Source of the DNA: Butyrivibrio sp.
GTDB lineage: Bacteria; Bacillota; Clostridia; Lachnospirales; Lachnospiraceae
Direction of reading: 5' to 3'
Assembly: GCA_015056575.1 (NCBI GenBank)
Contig: SVGA01000019.1
Span: forward strand, 23,998 to 73,270
DNA length: 49,273 nucleotides
In this document: one piece after another, positions 6,986 through 13,318 of the stretch
Layout of the letters: every line of letters starts with the position of its first letter
How positions within the stretch are numbered: the first letter of the stretch is position 1
Made by a program: the position numbers and the translations under genes
Notes under the pieces: model-generated
The model's database searches: none
Told to the model about the DNA's origin: nothing
Seen by the model: the letters and a program-made list of their open reading frames with translations, nothing else

Positions 6986-7759
6986 ATGATTGATCAAAAG
7001 AAAACAGGACAGTTCATATCAGATATCAGAAAAGAAAAGGGCCTTACTCAGAAACAGCTGGCTGACGAGATTGGAGTTAGTGACAAAGCTATATCCCGCT
7101 GGGAAACGGGGCGTGGCATGCCTGATACTTCAATTATGGCAGATCTTTGCAAGGTACTGGATATCAGTATTAATGAACTGTTATCCGGGCAGCGCCTATC
7201 CAGCGTGGATTACAACGGAAAGGCGGAAGAAAATATGGTAGAACTAATAAAAACAAATGAAAATGTCAAAAGACAAGGCAGAAACGCCGTCATTGGGACT
7301 GTTGTTGGTATTATTTTGCTGTGCCTCTTTATTTATCTGATTACAATTATATCCGGTGGAGTAGGAATGATAATCTACTTCATCGATCCTCCATCCTTAG
7401 TCTCGTTGCTTGGTATTCAGCTTATTATCCTTGGCGCTTCCGGTCATTTTGCAGATTTTTTCAGAAGTTTCAAGTTGCTTTTTTCATCAAAAAGCTATTC
7501 CGATGAAGAGTTTATGCAGTTATCAGAAAGAACAGAATATGCTTTAACCTTTGGTATAAAAGCCACGCTTCTTGCCGGAATATGTGTTGTACTGATTGGT
7601 TTCGTTGCTTTCATGCATCATCTGTCTGATCCGGCTACAATCGGCCCAAGCCTTGCTGTGATGGTGCTTACTTCCCTTTATGCTTGTATAATCTCTCTTA
7701 TTCTTTTGATGATTAAAGGAAGACTCCATCGTTTTGTAACCGGCAAGTACTTTTCCTGA
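6986..7759 (+). CDS. Membrane-anchored XRE-family regulator
   Basis: The start is ATG 6986, 8 nt after TAGGAG. A GTG at 6977 overlaps that ribosome site and is rejected. The 257-residue product has a Cro/C1 helix-turn-helix at residues 8-64 (LTQKQLADEIGVSDKAISRWETGRGMPD). A linker and four hydrophobic segments follow (about residues 98-125, 130-150, 185-210 and 215-235). The segment IIYFIDPPSLVSLLGIQLIILG resembles the start of the MotA/ExbB membrane core. This architecture is frequent in Firmicutes and suggests a DNA-binding protein that responds to membrane state. It is monocistronic. Targets are unknown, and the AGTATA palindrome upstream may be autoregulatory. Confidence 0.82.
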   Translation: MIDQKKTGQFISDIRKEKGLTQKQLADEIGVSDKAISRWETGRGMPDTSIMADLCKVLDISINELLSGQRLSSVDYNGKAEENMVELIKTNENVKRQGRNAVIGTVVGIILLCLFIYLITIISGGVGMIIYFIDPPSLVSLLGIQLIILGASGHFADFFRSFKLLFSSKSYSDEEFMQLSERTEYALTFGIKATLLAGICVVLIGFVAFMHHLSDPATIGPSLAVMVLTSLYACIISLILLMIKGRLHRFVTGKYFS

Positions 7760-7777
7760 AATGGGGGTGAAAAAAAT

Positions 7778-7806
7778 TTGCCATATCTTTTTTACTTTCG
7801 TATAAA
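7778..7806 (+). promoter_or_regulatory. Promoter of the double-glycine peptide gene
   Basis: TTGCCA (7778-7783), a 17-bp spacer and TATAAA (7801-7806) lie 40 bp upstream of the peptide start. Confidence 0.65.
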
Positions 7807-7845
7807 ATAATGTAGTTCAAAAAACAATACGGAAGGTAAATGAAA

Positions 7846-8103
7846 ATGAATAATAATAATACAGATAATATTAAGAAGCTTACAAATGAGGAATTGGCAA
7901 ATGTTTCAGGAGGAGTACTGACAGAATCCAACATCAAGTCCCTTGATAATATGATCAAGCTGTATAAGGATGGCAGTACACTTGCCAAGGCTCTGACAGA
8001 TGAGTCAGCTATATGGGATGAGTACGAATCCTGCGGAGTACCTGATTCCTGGAATCAGACAAACAGAGCAGAGTGTCTTAACTATGTAAAATGTCATTGG
8101 TGA
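7846..8103 (+). CDS. Small secreted peptide precursor with double-glycine leader (bacteriocin/RiPP-like)
   Basis: ATG 7846 is preferred over ATG 7840 because GGAAGG (7831-7836) is then 9 nt away, giving 85 residues. The N-terminus ends in KKLTNEELANVSGG (residues 10-23), the ComC/bacteriocin-type leader (LTxEELxxVSGG) cut after GG by a C39-peptidase ABC exporter. The ~62-residue mature part has a helical Lys/Asp-rich middle and a Cys-rich tail with Cys63, Cys77 and Cys83 (CGVPDSWNQ..., ending KCHW). No exporter, immunity protein or modification enzyme is adjacent, so it is an orphan precursor using machinery elsewhere. It could be a bacteriocin, a signalling peptide or a RiPP. The gene has its own promoter and terminator. 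Confidence 0.75.
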   Translation: MNNNNTDNIKKLTNEELANVSGGVLTESNIKSLDNMIKLYKDGSTLAKALTDESAIWDEYESCGVPDSWNQTNRAECLNYVKCHW

Positions 8104-8201
8104 ATGATATCTCATGATCTTGCAGAAGGGTGCCGACCCGGCGGTGAAAAAGCCGCCTGACTGATCAATCGGAGCGGCAGCAGGGACAAATTGATAATAT
8201 G

Positions 8202-8238
8202 CGACTTTTGGATTTTTTTCCGAAAGTCGTTATTTTTT
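8202..8238 (+). terminator. Rho-independent terminator of the peptide gene
   Basis: A 10-bp stem (8202-8211 with 8220-8229, one G-U) is followed by TATTTTTTT. A second GC-rich hairpin (GGCGG/CCGCC, 8140-8157) lies upstream without a T-run. The rest of the 8104-8301 gap shows nothing else clear. Confidence 0.82.
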
Positions 8239-8301
8239 TGCAGACTTTTATGTGGGTAATTCGTTATATTATATGAGGAGAGCGAAATAAAGGAAAAAAA
8301 C

Positions 8302-8826
8302 ATGGGGAAAACAGATTCTAAGGAAAAGTTAATAGAGCTGATGAGCACGTACAAGAATCTGGTTTTCTCAGTATGTCTTAAGCTGACCGGTGATTATTTT
8401 GCCGCGGAGGATATCACGCAGGAGACCTTTATTTCCGCCTATGAGCATATAAATGAGTTCGACGGTTCTTCGGAAAAGGCCTGGCTGTGCAGGATCGCAA
8501 GCAATAAATGTATTGACTACCTGCGGGCAGCCGAGAGGCGGGCTGTAGCCACTTCCAATGATGAACTGCCGCAGGGCGAGGCGCTAAGCCGGGACGGCCC
8601 TCTTGAGCAATACTTGACAGCGGATATCATGAAGTCTTTCAAAGACAGCTGCGATGAGCTTTCGGAGCCCTACAGGACGCCGGCTAAGCTCCATTTTGAA
8701 GATGGCCTTACGGCAAAAGAGATTTCAATCCGTATCGGAGTTCCGCTAAAAACCGTACAGTCCCATATCTACAGGGCCAGAGAGATGCTTAAGAAAACCA
8801 TAAGGAAGGAGGACCTGCTGGCATGA
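8302..8826 (+). CDS. RNA polymerase sigma factor, ECF subfamily
   Basis: This 174-residue protein has sigma region 2 at about residues 15-75 (YKNLVFSVCLKLTGD, then DITQETFISAYEHI and WLCRIASNKCIDYLR) and region 4 at about 120-168 (DGLTAKEISIRIGVPLKTVQSHIYRAREMLKK). There is no region 1 or 3, as expected for an extracytoplasmic-function sigma factor. The AAGGAAAA ribosome site precedes the ATG. Its stop overlaps the next start (ATGA), coupling it to a membrane protein that probably acts as its anti-sigma factor. Base composition becomes clearly more GC-rich from here on than in the preceding 8 kb. Confidence 0.9.
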   Translation: MGKTDSKEKLIELMSTYKNLVFSVCLKLTGDYFAAEDITQETFISAYEHINEFDGSSEKAWLCRIASNKCIDYLRAAERRAVATSNDELPQGEALSRDGPLEQYLTADIMKSFKDSCDELSEPYRTPAKLHFEDGLTAKEISIRIGVPLKTVQSHIYRAREMLKKTIRKEDLLA

Positions 8827-9248
8827 GCGAAAACGATAAGATAATACCGTACTTAAGCGATGATGATCTTGATAAGCTGATCATGGATATAGAGGGAAAA
8901 GAACTTGTTCAGGCACCTGCCGGTATTGAGAGAAATGTCATTTCATTCATTGAGCACAAAAAGCGCAGGAAGACTGTAGAATTCAGTAAATACTGCCTGA
9001 GAGTCGGATTTGCGGTGGCTGCTGCAATCGCTCTTGTATGCATCGTTCCTTTTATTCCTGATCCAGGTGTAAGTATTGCGTCCAGAGAAGAGGTTGTCAG
9101 AGAAAGAAATGTCATATCGAGAGATGAATTCCTTCAAGGAAAATCCATTATGACCAGAGAAGAGGTTTTAAATAAGCGCTCAGGTGCCCTGGACCTGGAA
9201 AAAGCAGAGAGTTATATACAGACACAGATGCAGAGTTTGTTTGAGTAA
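8823..9248 (+). CDS. Putative anti-sigma factor, single membrane span
   Basis: This 141-residue protein starts at the ATGA overlap with the sigma gene. It has a charged cytoplasmic N-terminus (residues 1-55) and one hydrophobic segment (about 58-80, GFAVAAAIALVCIVPFI). An extracytoplasmic tail contains two similar REEVV/REEVLNKR segments. Size, topology and coupling fit an anti-sigma factor, although no zinc-binding ZAS motif (HxxxCxxC) is present. The assignment therefore rests on context. Confidence 0.6.
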   Translation: MSENDKIIPYLSDDDLDKLIMDIEGKELVQAPAGIERNVISFIEHKKRRKTVEFSKYCLRVGFAVAAAIALVCIVPFIPDPGVSIASREEVVRERNVISRDEFLQGKSIMTREEVLNKRSGALDLEKAESYIQTQMQSLFE

Positions 9249-9266
9249 AGTTGGAGGTAATCAATT

Positions 9267-9866
9267 ATGAAAAAGATGAAGAAAAACAGATTTTTTACAT
9301 TTATGTTCTCATTCCTGCCGGGAGCAGCAGAGATGTATATGGGATTTATGAAGAACGGCTTCACACTTATGCTTATTTTCTTCCTGTCATTCTCACCGAT
9401 CGTTATAGCCGGCGGCTTGGATTTTTTGATCCCGCTGACTGCGGTGGTTTGGTTTTACGGTTTCTTCCACGCAAGGAACTATGCGGCTTTGGACGATCAG
9501 AGCATTGCAGAAATGGAAGACAGATATGTATGGGAAGAATTCTCGGATATCAAATGGAACGGTCTTTCAAACAAAACCGTAAAGAAGTGGGTTGCTGCTA
9601 TTCTTATCATTATCGGAGCTGCCCAGCTTTGGGATTACTTCTCAGACATGGTATATCGAATGATCCCCGGAGATTACTGGGAAGATATATACCCCTTTGT
9701 AAGCAATATTCCACAGGTTGTGATTTCCATCCTGCTTGTTGTTATTGGCGTAAGGATGATAATCGGCAAGAAAAAAGAGCTTGATGCCCCCTCTGAAGCA
9801 GAAGAAAAGCCTGCAGCTGATATTGCTCAGATAGAAGATAAGAGCCTTAATTCAAAGGAGGCATGA
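9267..9866 (+). CDS. Polytopic membrane protein of unknown function in the sigma-factor operon
   Basis: This 199-residue protein follows GGAGG 8 nt upstream. It begins MKKMKKNRFFTFMFSFLPGAAEMYMGFMKNG, which resembles the GxGxxY-type membrane hairpin of small TM2-like proteins. Three to four hydrophobic segments follow (about residues 10-30, 33-70, 110-128 and 150-170) and then a hydrophilic Glu/Ala/Lys tail. It lies 18 bp after the putative anti-sigma gene and directly before another small membrane protein, so it probably belongs to the envelope response controlled by this sigma factor. The exact function is unknown. Confidence 0.7.
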   Translation: MKKMKKNRFFTFMFSFLPGAAEMYMGFMKNGFTLMLIFFLSFSPIVIAGGLDFLIPLTAVVWFYGFFHARNYAALDDQSIAEMEDRYVWEEFSDIKWNGLSNKTVKKWVAAILIIIGAAQLWDYFSDMVYRMIPGDYWEDIYPFVSNIPQVVISILLVVIGVRMIIGKKKELDAPSEAEEKPAADIAQIEDKSLNSKEA

Positions 9867-9867
9867 T

Positions 9868-10170
9868 ATGGAGACTGCAAGGATACACAGAGTGGGAACT
9901 ATAACAACAGGCATCGTTTTCATCGCCTTTGGAGTTATGTTCATACTTCATTTATTTGTGAATGCAATAAGCTACGATGTGATATTTAAGCTGTGGCCCC
10001 TGATACTGGTGGGGCTTGGCGTGGAAGTGCTGATATCAAACCTGCGCTCCGATAATCTTGTCTACGACAAGGGGGCAATTGTGCTGATGTTTATCCTGGC
10101 GTTTTTTGCCATGGGCATGGCCGGAGCAGATCTGATGTTTCAGTATCTGGTGAATGGGCAGTTATTCTGA
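9868..10170 (+). CDS. Small membrane protein, LiaI/LiaF transmembrane-domain-like
   Basis: This 100-residue protein has three hydrophobic stretches (about residues 11-32, 40-57 and 68-92). The pattern GTITTGIVFIAFGVMFIL...LWPLILVGLGVEVLI is typical of LiaI/LiaF-like TM domains found in cell-envelope stress operons. AAAGGAGG (9854-9861) precedes the ATG, and the gene starts 1 bp after the previous stop. It is the last gene of the sigma-factor operon. No terminator is visible before the next promoter. Confidence 0.72.
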   Translation: METARIHRVGTITTGIVFIAFGVMFILHLFVNAISYDVIFKLWPLILVGLGVEVLISNLRSDNLVYDKGAIVLMFILAFFAMGMAGADLMFQYLVNGQLF

Positions 10171-10214
10171 AATAGCCCCATGCCCCTTCTCTAGGGACCA
10201 TTTTGGCCCGGGTA

Positions 10215-10230
10215 TGTTATAATTCTGACA
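10215..10230 (+). promoter_or_regulatory. Extended -10 promoter giving a probable leaderless mRNA
   Basis: TGT-TATAAT (10215-10223) is an extended -10 box. The sixth to seventh base after it, A10230, is the A of the accDA start codon. No convincing -35 box lies at the right distance and no ribosome site precedes the ATG, which fits a leaderless transcript for the biosynthetic operon. Confidence 0.6.
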
Positions 10231-11768
10231 TGAATACCTATGAGAGATTAAATTCCATAACAGACAAGGATTCTTTTGCGGCCTACGAGGACGACATCGA
10301 CACCGGAAGGGTGGTTGTCGACGATGAGTACAGAGCCAAGATAGAGAGGCATCGCAAGAGATATGAATTATATGAGGCGGTCCTCACCGGGAGGGCCGCT
10401 ATAGGCGGGCATAATGTCGCTATCGGCATAATGGATGCCCGCTTTTTGCGTGCAAGCATGGGCTATTACGTCGGGGAAAAGATAACACGGCTCTTCGAAC
10501 ATGCAACGAAGGAAAAGCTCCCGGTTGTGCTGTTCTGTGCTTCCGGCGGCGCAAGAGTCCAGGAGGGGATAGCATCTTTATTGCAGATGCAAAAGACCTC
10601 TCAGGCCTGTGTGAGGCATGGGCAGGAGGGGCTTCTCTATATTTCGGTCCTCACCAATCCCACCTTCGGCGGCGTGACCGCAAGCTTTGCCACTCTGGCG
10701 GATATCATCATTGCCGAGGAGGGCGCGCTTATAGGCTTTGCCGGGAAAAGAGTCATCGAGCAGACCACAGGAGAAACGCTCCCCGAAGGCTTCCAGACCG
10801 CCCGCTTCCACAAGGAGCACGGCTTTGTGGACGAGGTGGTATCAAACTTAAGGATGCGTGATTATCTCACAAATCTACTGGACGTTTTCGGAAAAGCCGG
10901 CCGCAGGAATATAGCCCAAAAGCCTCTTACCGGCGCCGGATACCATCTTACTGATCCATCCGAGGATCCGGAGGCCTACGCCTTCAGCGAGGCCTGGAAG
11001 AATGTCAAGCTTGCCAGGAAGATCACAAGGCCCACGGCACTTGAGTATATGTGCAAGCTCTTTACCGATTTTACACAGCTTCATGGGGACAGAGTTTCAG
11101 GAGATGACCCTGCGGTGGTAGGAGGAATCGGCTTCTTTAAGGGAAGACCCGTTATCTCCATCGGACAGCAGAAGGGCAAACAGGATATTCAGGAGGCCAT
11201 CCGAAGAAATTGGGGAATGGCATCTCCTTCAGGCCATCACAAGGCCATAAGGCTCATGAAGCTAGCGGAGAAATTCGGTATTCCCGTGGTGCTTTTTGTT
11301 GATACCATGGGTGCTGCCTGCGGAAGAGGCGCAGAAGAAATGGGGCAGGCGGATATCATCGCAAAGATGCTGGGATGCGCATCGGAGCTTAAGACCCTCA
11401 CCCTATCCATTATTGTTGGAGAGGCGGGAAGCGGCGGAGCCCTGGCCTTTGCCATCGCCAACGAGGTGTGGATGCTGGAGCACTCCGTGTACTCTGTCAT
11501 TACTCCTGAGGGCTACGCCAGCATAGTCTGGAAGGACAGCGAGAAGAAAAAGGAGGCTGCCGATGCCATGGGCATGTGCGCGTCCTCCCTTTATGAGAAG
11601 AAGGTCATAGACAGGATAATTCCAGAGCCTGAACCTGTTACCGCAGACAATCTTGATGAGATCTGCAAACAGATGTCCGCGGAGCTTGAAGACTTTTTTG
11701 CCAGATATGATTCAATGACCGGAGAGGAGATAGCAGAGTGCAGATATGAGCGATACCGCAGATTCTAA
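10230..11768 (+). CDS. accDA: Fused acetyl-CoA carboxylase carboxyltransferase, beta (AccD) + alpha (AccA)
   Basis: This 512-residue protein transfers the carboxyl group from biotin carrier to acetyl-CoA, making malonyl-CoA. Residues ~1-230 are AccD-like (YYVGEKITRLFEHATKEKLPVVLFCASGGARVQEG, then LTNPTFGGVTASFA). Residues ~245-505 are AccA-like (DDPAVVGGIGFFKGRPV, GGALAFAIANEVWML, TPEGYASIVWKD). The start is ATG 10230; a TTG at 10203 has no ribosome site, and a TAG at 10173 closes the frame upstream. The N-terminal Cys4 zinc ribbon of normal AccD is therefore missing. BCCP and biotin carboxylase are not in the window. As first gene of the coupled operon it probably supplies extender units. 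The next gene overlaps by 23 bp. Confidence 0.9.
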   Translation: MNTYERLNSITDKDSFAAYEDDIDTGRVVVDDEYRAKIERHRKRYELYEAVLTGRAAIGGHNVAIGIMDARFLRASMGYYVGEKITRLFEHATKEKLPVVLFCASGGARVQEGIASLLQMQKTSQACVRHGQEGLLYISVLTNPTFGGVTASFATLADIIIAEEGALIGFAGKRVIEQTTGETLPEGFQTARFHKEHGFVDEVVSNLRMRDYLTNLLDVFGKAGRRNIAQKPLTGAGYHLTDPSEDPEAYAFSEAWKNVKLARKITRPTALEYMCKLFTDFTQLHGDRVSGDDPAVVGGIGFFKGRPVISIGQQKGKQDIQEAIRRNWGMASPSGHHKAIRLMKLAEKFGIPVVLFVDTMGAACGRGAEEMGQADIIAKMLGCASELKTLTLSIIVGEAGSGGALAFAIANEVWMLEHSVYSVITPEGYASIVWKDSEKKKEAADAMGMCASSLYEKKVIDRIIPEPEPVTADNLDEICKQMSAELEDFFARYDSMTGEEIAECRYERYRRF

Positions 11769-12441
11769 CAAGATTGCCCTGGTCCTGGTGCCCCATGCGG
11801 GAGGGGACAGGGTCACCTACGCCCCGCTGGTAAAGGGTCTTTCCGGGGTGGCGGATGTTTATTTTTATGAGATGCCCGGTCACGGGAAAAGAGCAGGTGA
11901 CCCCTTTGCAGACAGCTACGAGGACCTTCTTTTTGAGCTGTTGGACCTCATAAGGGATGTGGCCAAAACACACGAGAAATATGTACTTTGCGGGGACAGC
12001 CTGGGCGCGTACCTTTGCGACAACGCCTATGAAAGACTTTTGGAGGAAGGTGGAAAGCTTCCGTCCCACGTTGTTTACGGCGCAGTTAATCCCGGGAAGG
12101 GATCCGGTGATTTCAGTATTGAGGAGATCATAGAAAAGAGCTCGGACACCGCGATTTTAAATTCAGACAATGTCTACAGCAGGTATCTTAAAAATATCCT
12201 TGAGAAGGACTTAGAGCTTCTGATAGATGGAAACGCCGGGTTTAAGGCACACTTGCAGTGTCCGATGTCTTTTTTTATGGGAAAAGAGGACAGGCTTCTT
12301 GGGAAGGTGTACTTTGACTGGTCAGAACTTGCCGGTGGCGGATACCGGGAGTACCTGTTTGAGGGGGAACATCTTTTTATGACTTCCAATAAGAACGTTA
12401 TTACAGCACTGATGAAAGTACTGGAAAGATTACAGGGGTAA
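11746..12441 (+). CDS. Type II thioesterase (alpha/beta hydrolase)
   Basis: This 231-residue protein belongs to the GrsT/RifR-like thioesterase family, which clears mis-primed acyl groups from carrier proteins of polyketide and nonribosomal peptide synthetases. The N-terminal VLVPHAGGD oxyanion region, the nucleophile elbow GDSLGA (Ser85), a later Asp in GKEDRL and the final His in EGEHLF form the expected triad. The start overlaps the end of accDA by 23 bp, and the acyltransferase gene begins 7 bp after its stop, so it belongs to the synthase operon. An off-loading role is possible but less likely, because the synthase ends in an oxoamine synthase that releases product itself. Confidence 0.88.
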   Translation: MSDTADSNKIALVLVPHAGGDRVTYAPLVKGLSGVADVYFYEMPGHGKRAGDPFADSYEDLLFELLDLIRDVAKTHEKYVLCGDSLGAYLCDNAYERLLEEGGKLPSHVVYGAVNPGKGSGDFSIEEIIEKSSDTAILNSDNVYSRYLKNILEKDLELLIDGNAGFKAHLQCPMSFFMGKEDRLLGKVYFDWSELAGGGYREYLFEGEHLFMTSNKNVITALMKVLERLQG

Positions 12442-12448
12442 AGAGACT

Positions 12449-13318
12449 ATGGGTAAAGTGACATATGTTTTTCCCGGACAGGGAAAGAAATTTGGAAGGA
12501 CAGAACTTGAACTGTTAAAAAGAAACAGCGATGTGCTGGAAAGAGCTGACGAGATCCTGGGGTATTCGGTGGCAGAGATGATACAAAATAAGCCGGGGAA
12601 GCTTACAAAGACCGAGTATGCACAGCCTGTGGGTTTCCTTACAAACTGCCTGTACTACAGGGAACTTATCGGAAAAGAAGGCAAAGAGCCGGACTTTGTT
12701 ATAGGTCACAGCCTTGGCGAGCTTAGTGCACTTACCGCCGGGGGATATATGGACCTTGAAAAGGGACTTGCCCTTGTACAGAAAAGAGGCCGGGTAATGG
12801 CAGAGGCTGACGGCGGATGTATGCTGGCCGTGATGGGCAAAAGCTATGATGAGATAATGGCAGCCATTAAAGATGCGGCGTCTGACGAGATAGACATAGC
12901 CAACTACAATTCGCCTTTCCAGATAGTCATCTCCGGGCCGGAAAGTGCCATAGATGAGGCGGAAAAAGAAATATCTACAAGAGCCTTAAGGACTGTAAGG
13001 CTTAAAGTCAGCGGCGCCTTCCATTCAAGGTACATGAGAAGGGCCTGCGACGAGTTTAAGAAGGCTGTTTTGGACTTTTCTTTTGACAAAGGAAATGAAG
13101 TAAAGGTCATGTCATCGGTTGAGCCTTTGCTGTATCGGGAAAATGTTCCGGAAATACTTGGAGAGCAGATAGTAAAGCCGGTCAGATGGATTGAGAGTAT
13201 TGAGAGCCTTATTGACATGGACAGCTACGATTTTGTCCAGGTTGATGGCGGACACACAATGATAGATATGATAGACAACATCAAATTCGCAAGAGCGCTG
13301 AGAGGGAGACAGGGATGA
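12449..13318 (+). CDS. Discrete malonyl acyltransferase (FabD-like, trans-AT)
   Basis: This 289-residue acyltransferase carries FPGQG near the N-terminus, the nucleophile motif GHSLGE (Ser88) and the catalytic His192 in VSGAFHSRYM. GAFHS corresponds to the HAFH signature of malonyl-specific domains rather than the YASH type used for methylmalonyl. The next protein is a ketosynthase without an integrated acyltransferase, so this enzyme is the likely in-trans loader of malonyl onto its second carrier domain. The stop overlaps the start of the synthase (ATGA), implying coupled, roughly equal synthesis. Housekeeping FabD is formally possible, but the operon argues for a dedicated copy. Confidence 0.88.
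   Translation: MGKVTYVFPGQGKKFGRTELELLKRNSDVLERADEILGYSVAEMIQNKPGKLTKTEYAQPVGFLTNCLYYRELIGKEGKEPDFVIGHSLGELSALTAGGYMDLEKGLALVQKRGRVMAEADGGCMLAVMGKSYDEIMAAIKDAASDEIDIANYNSPFQIVISGPESAIDEAEKEISTRALRTVRLKVSGAFHSRYMRRACDEFKKAVLDFSFDKGNEVKVMSSVEPLLYRENVPEILGEQIVKPVRWIESIESLIDMDSYDFVQVDGGHTMIDMIDNIKFARALRGRQG

Noticed and set aside
8104..8201. Riboswitch-like GC-rich hairpin after the peptide gene
   Set aside because: A single GGCGG/CCGCC stem with no conserved aptamer core; it lies downstream of the peptide gene and upstream of its terminator.
9251..9784. 177-codon + strand frame overlapping the membrane protein gene
   Set aside because: The alternative frame at 9267-9866 has the ribosome site, membrane segments and normal codon use.
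10203..10229. Upstream TTG start for accDA
   Set aside because: It would place the -10 box inside the coding sequence, has no ribosome site, and the family alignment begins near ATG 10230.
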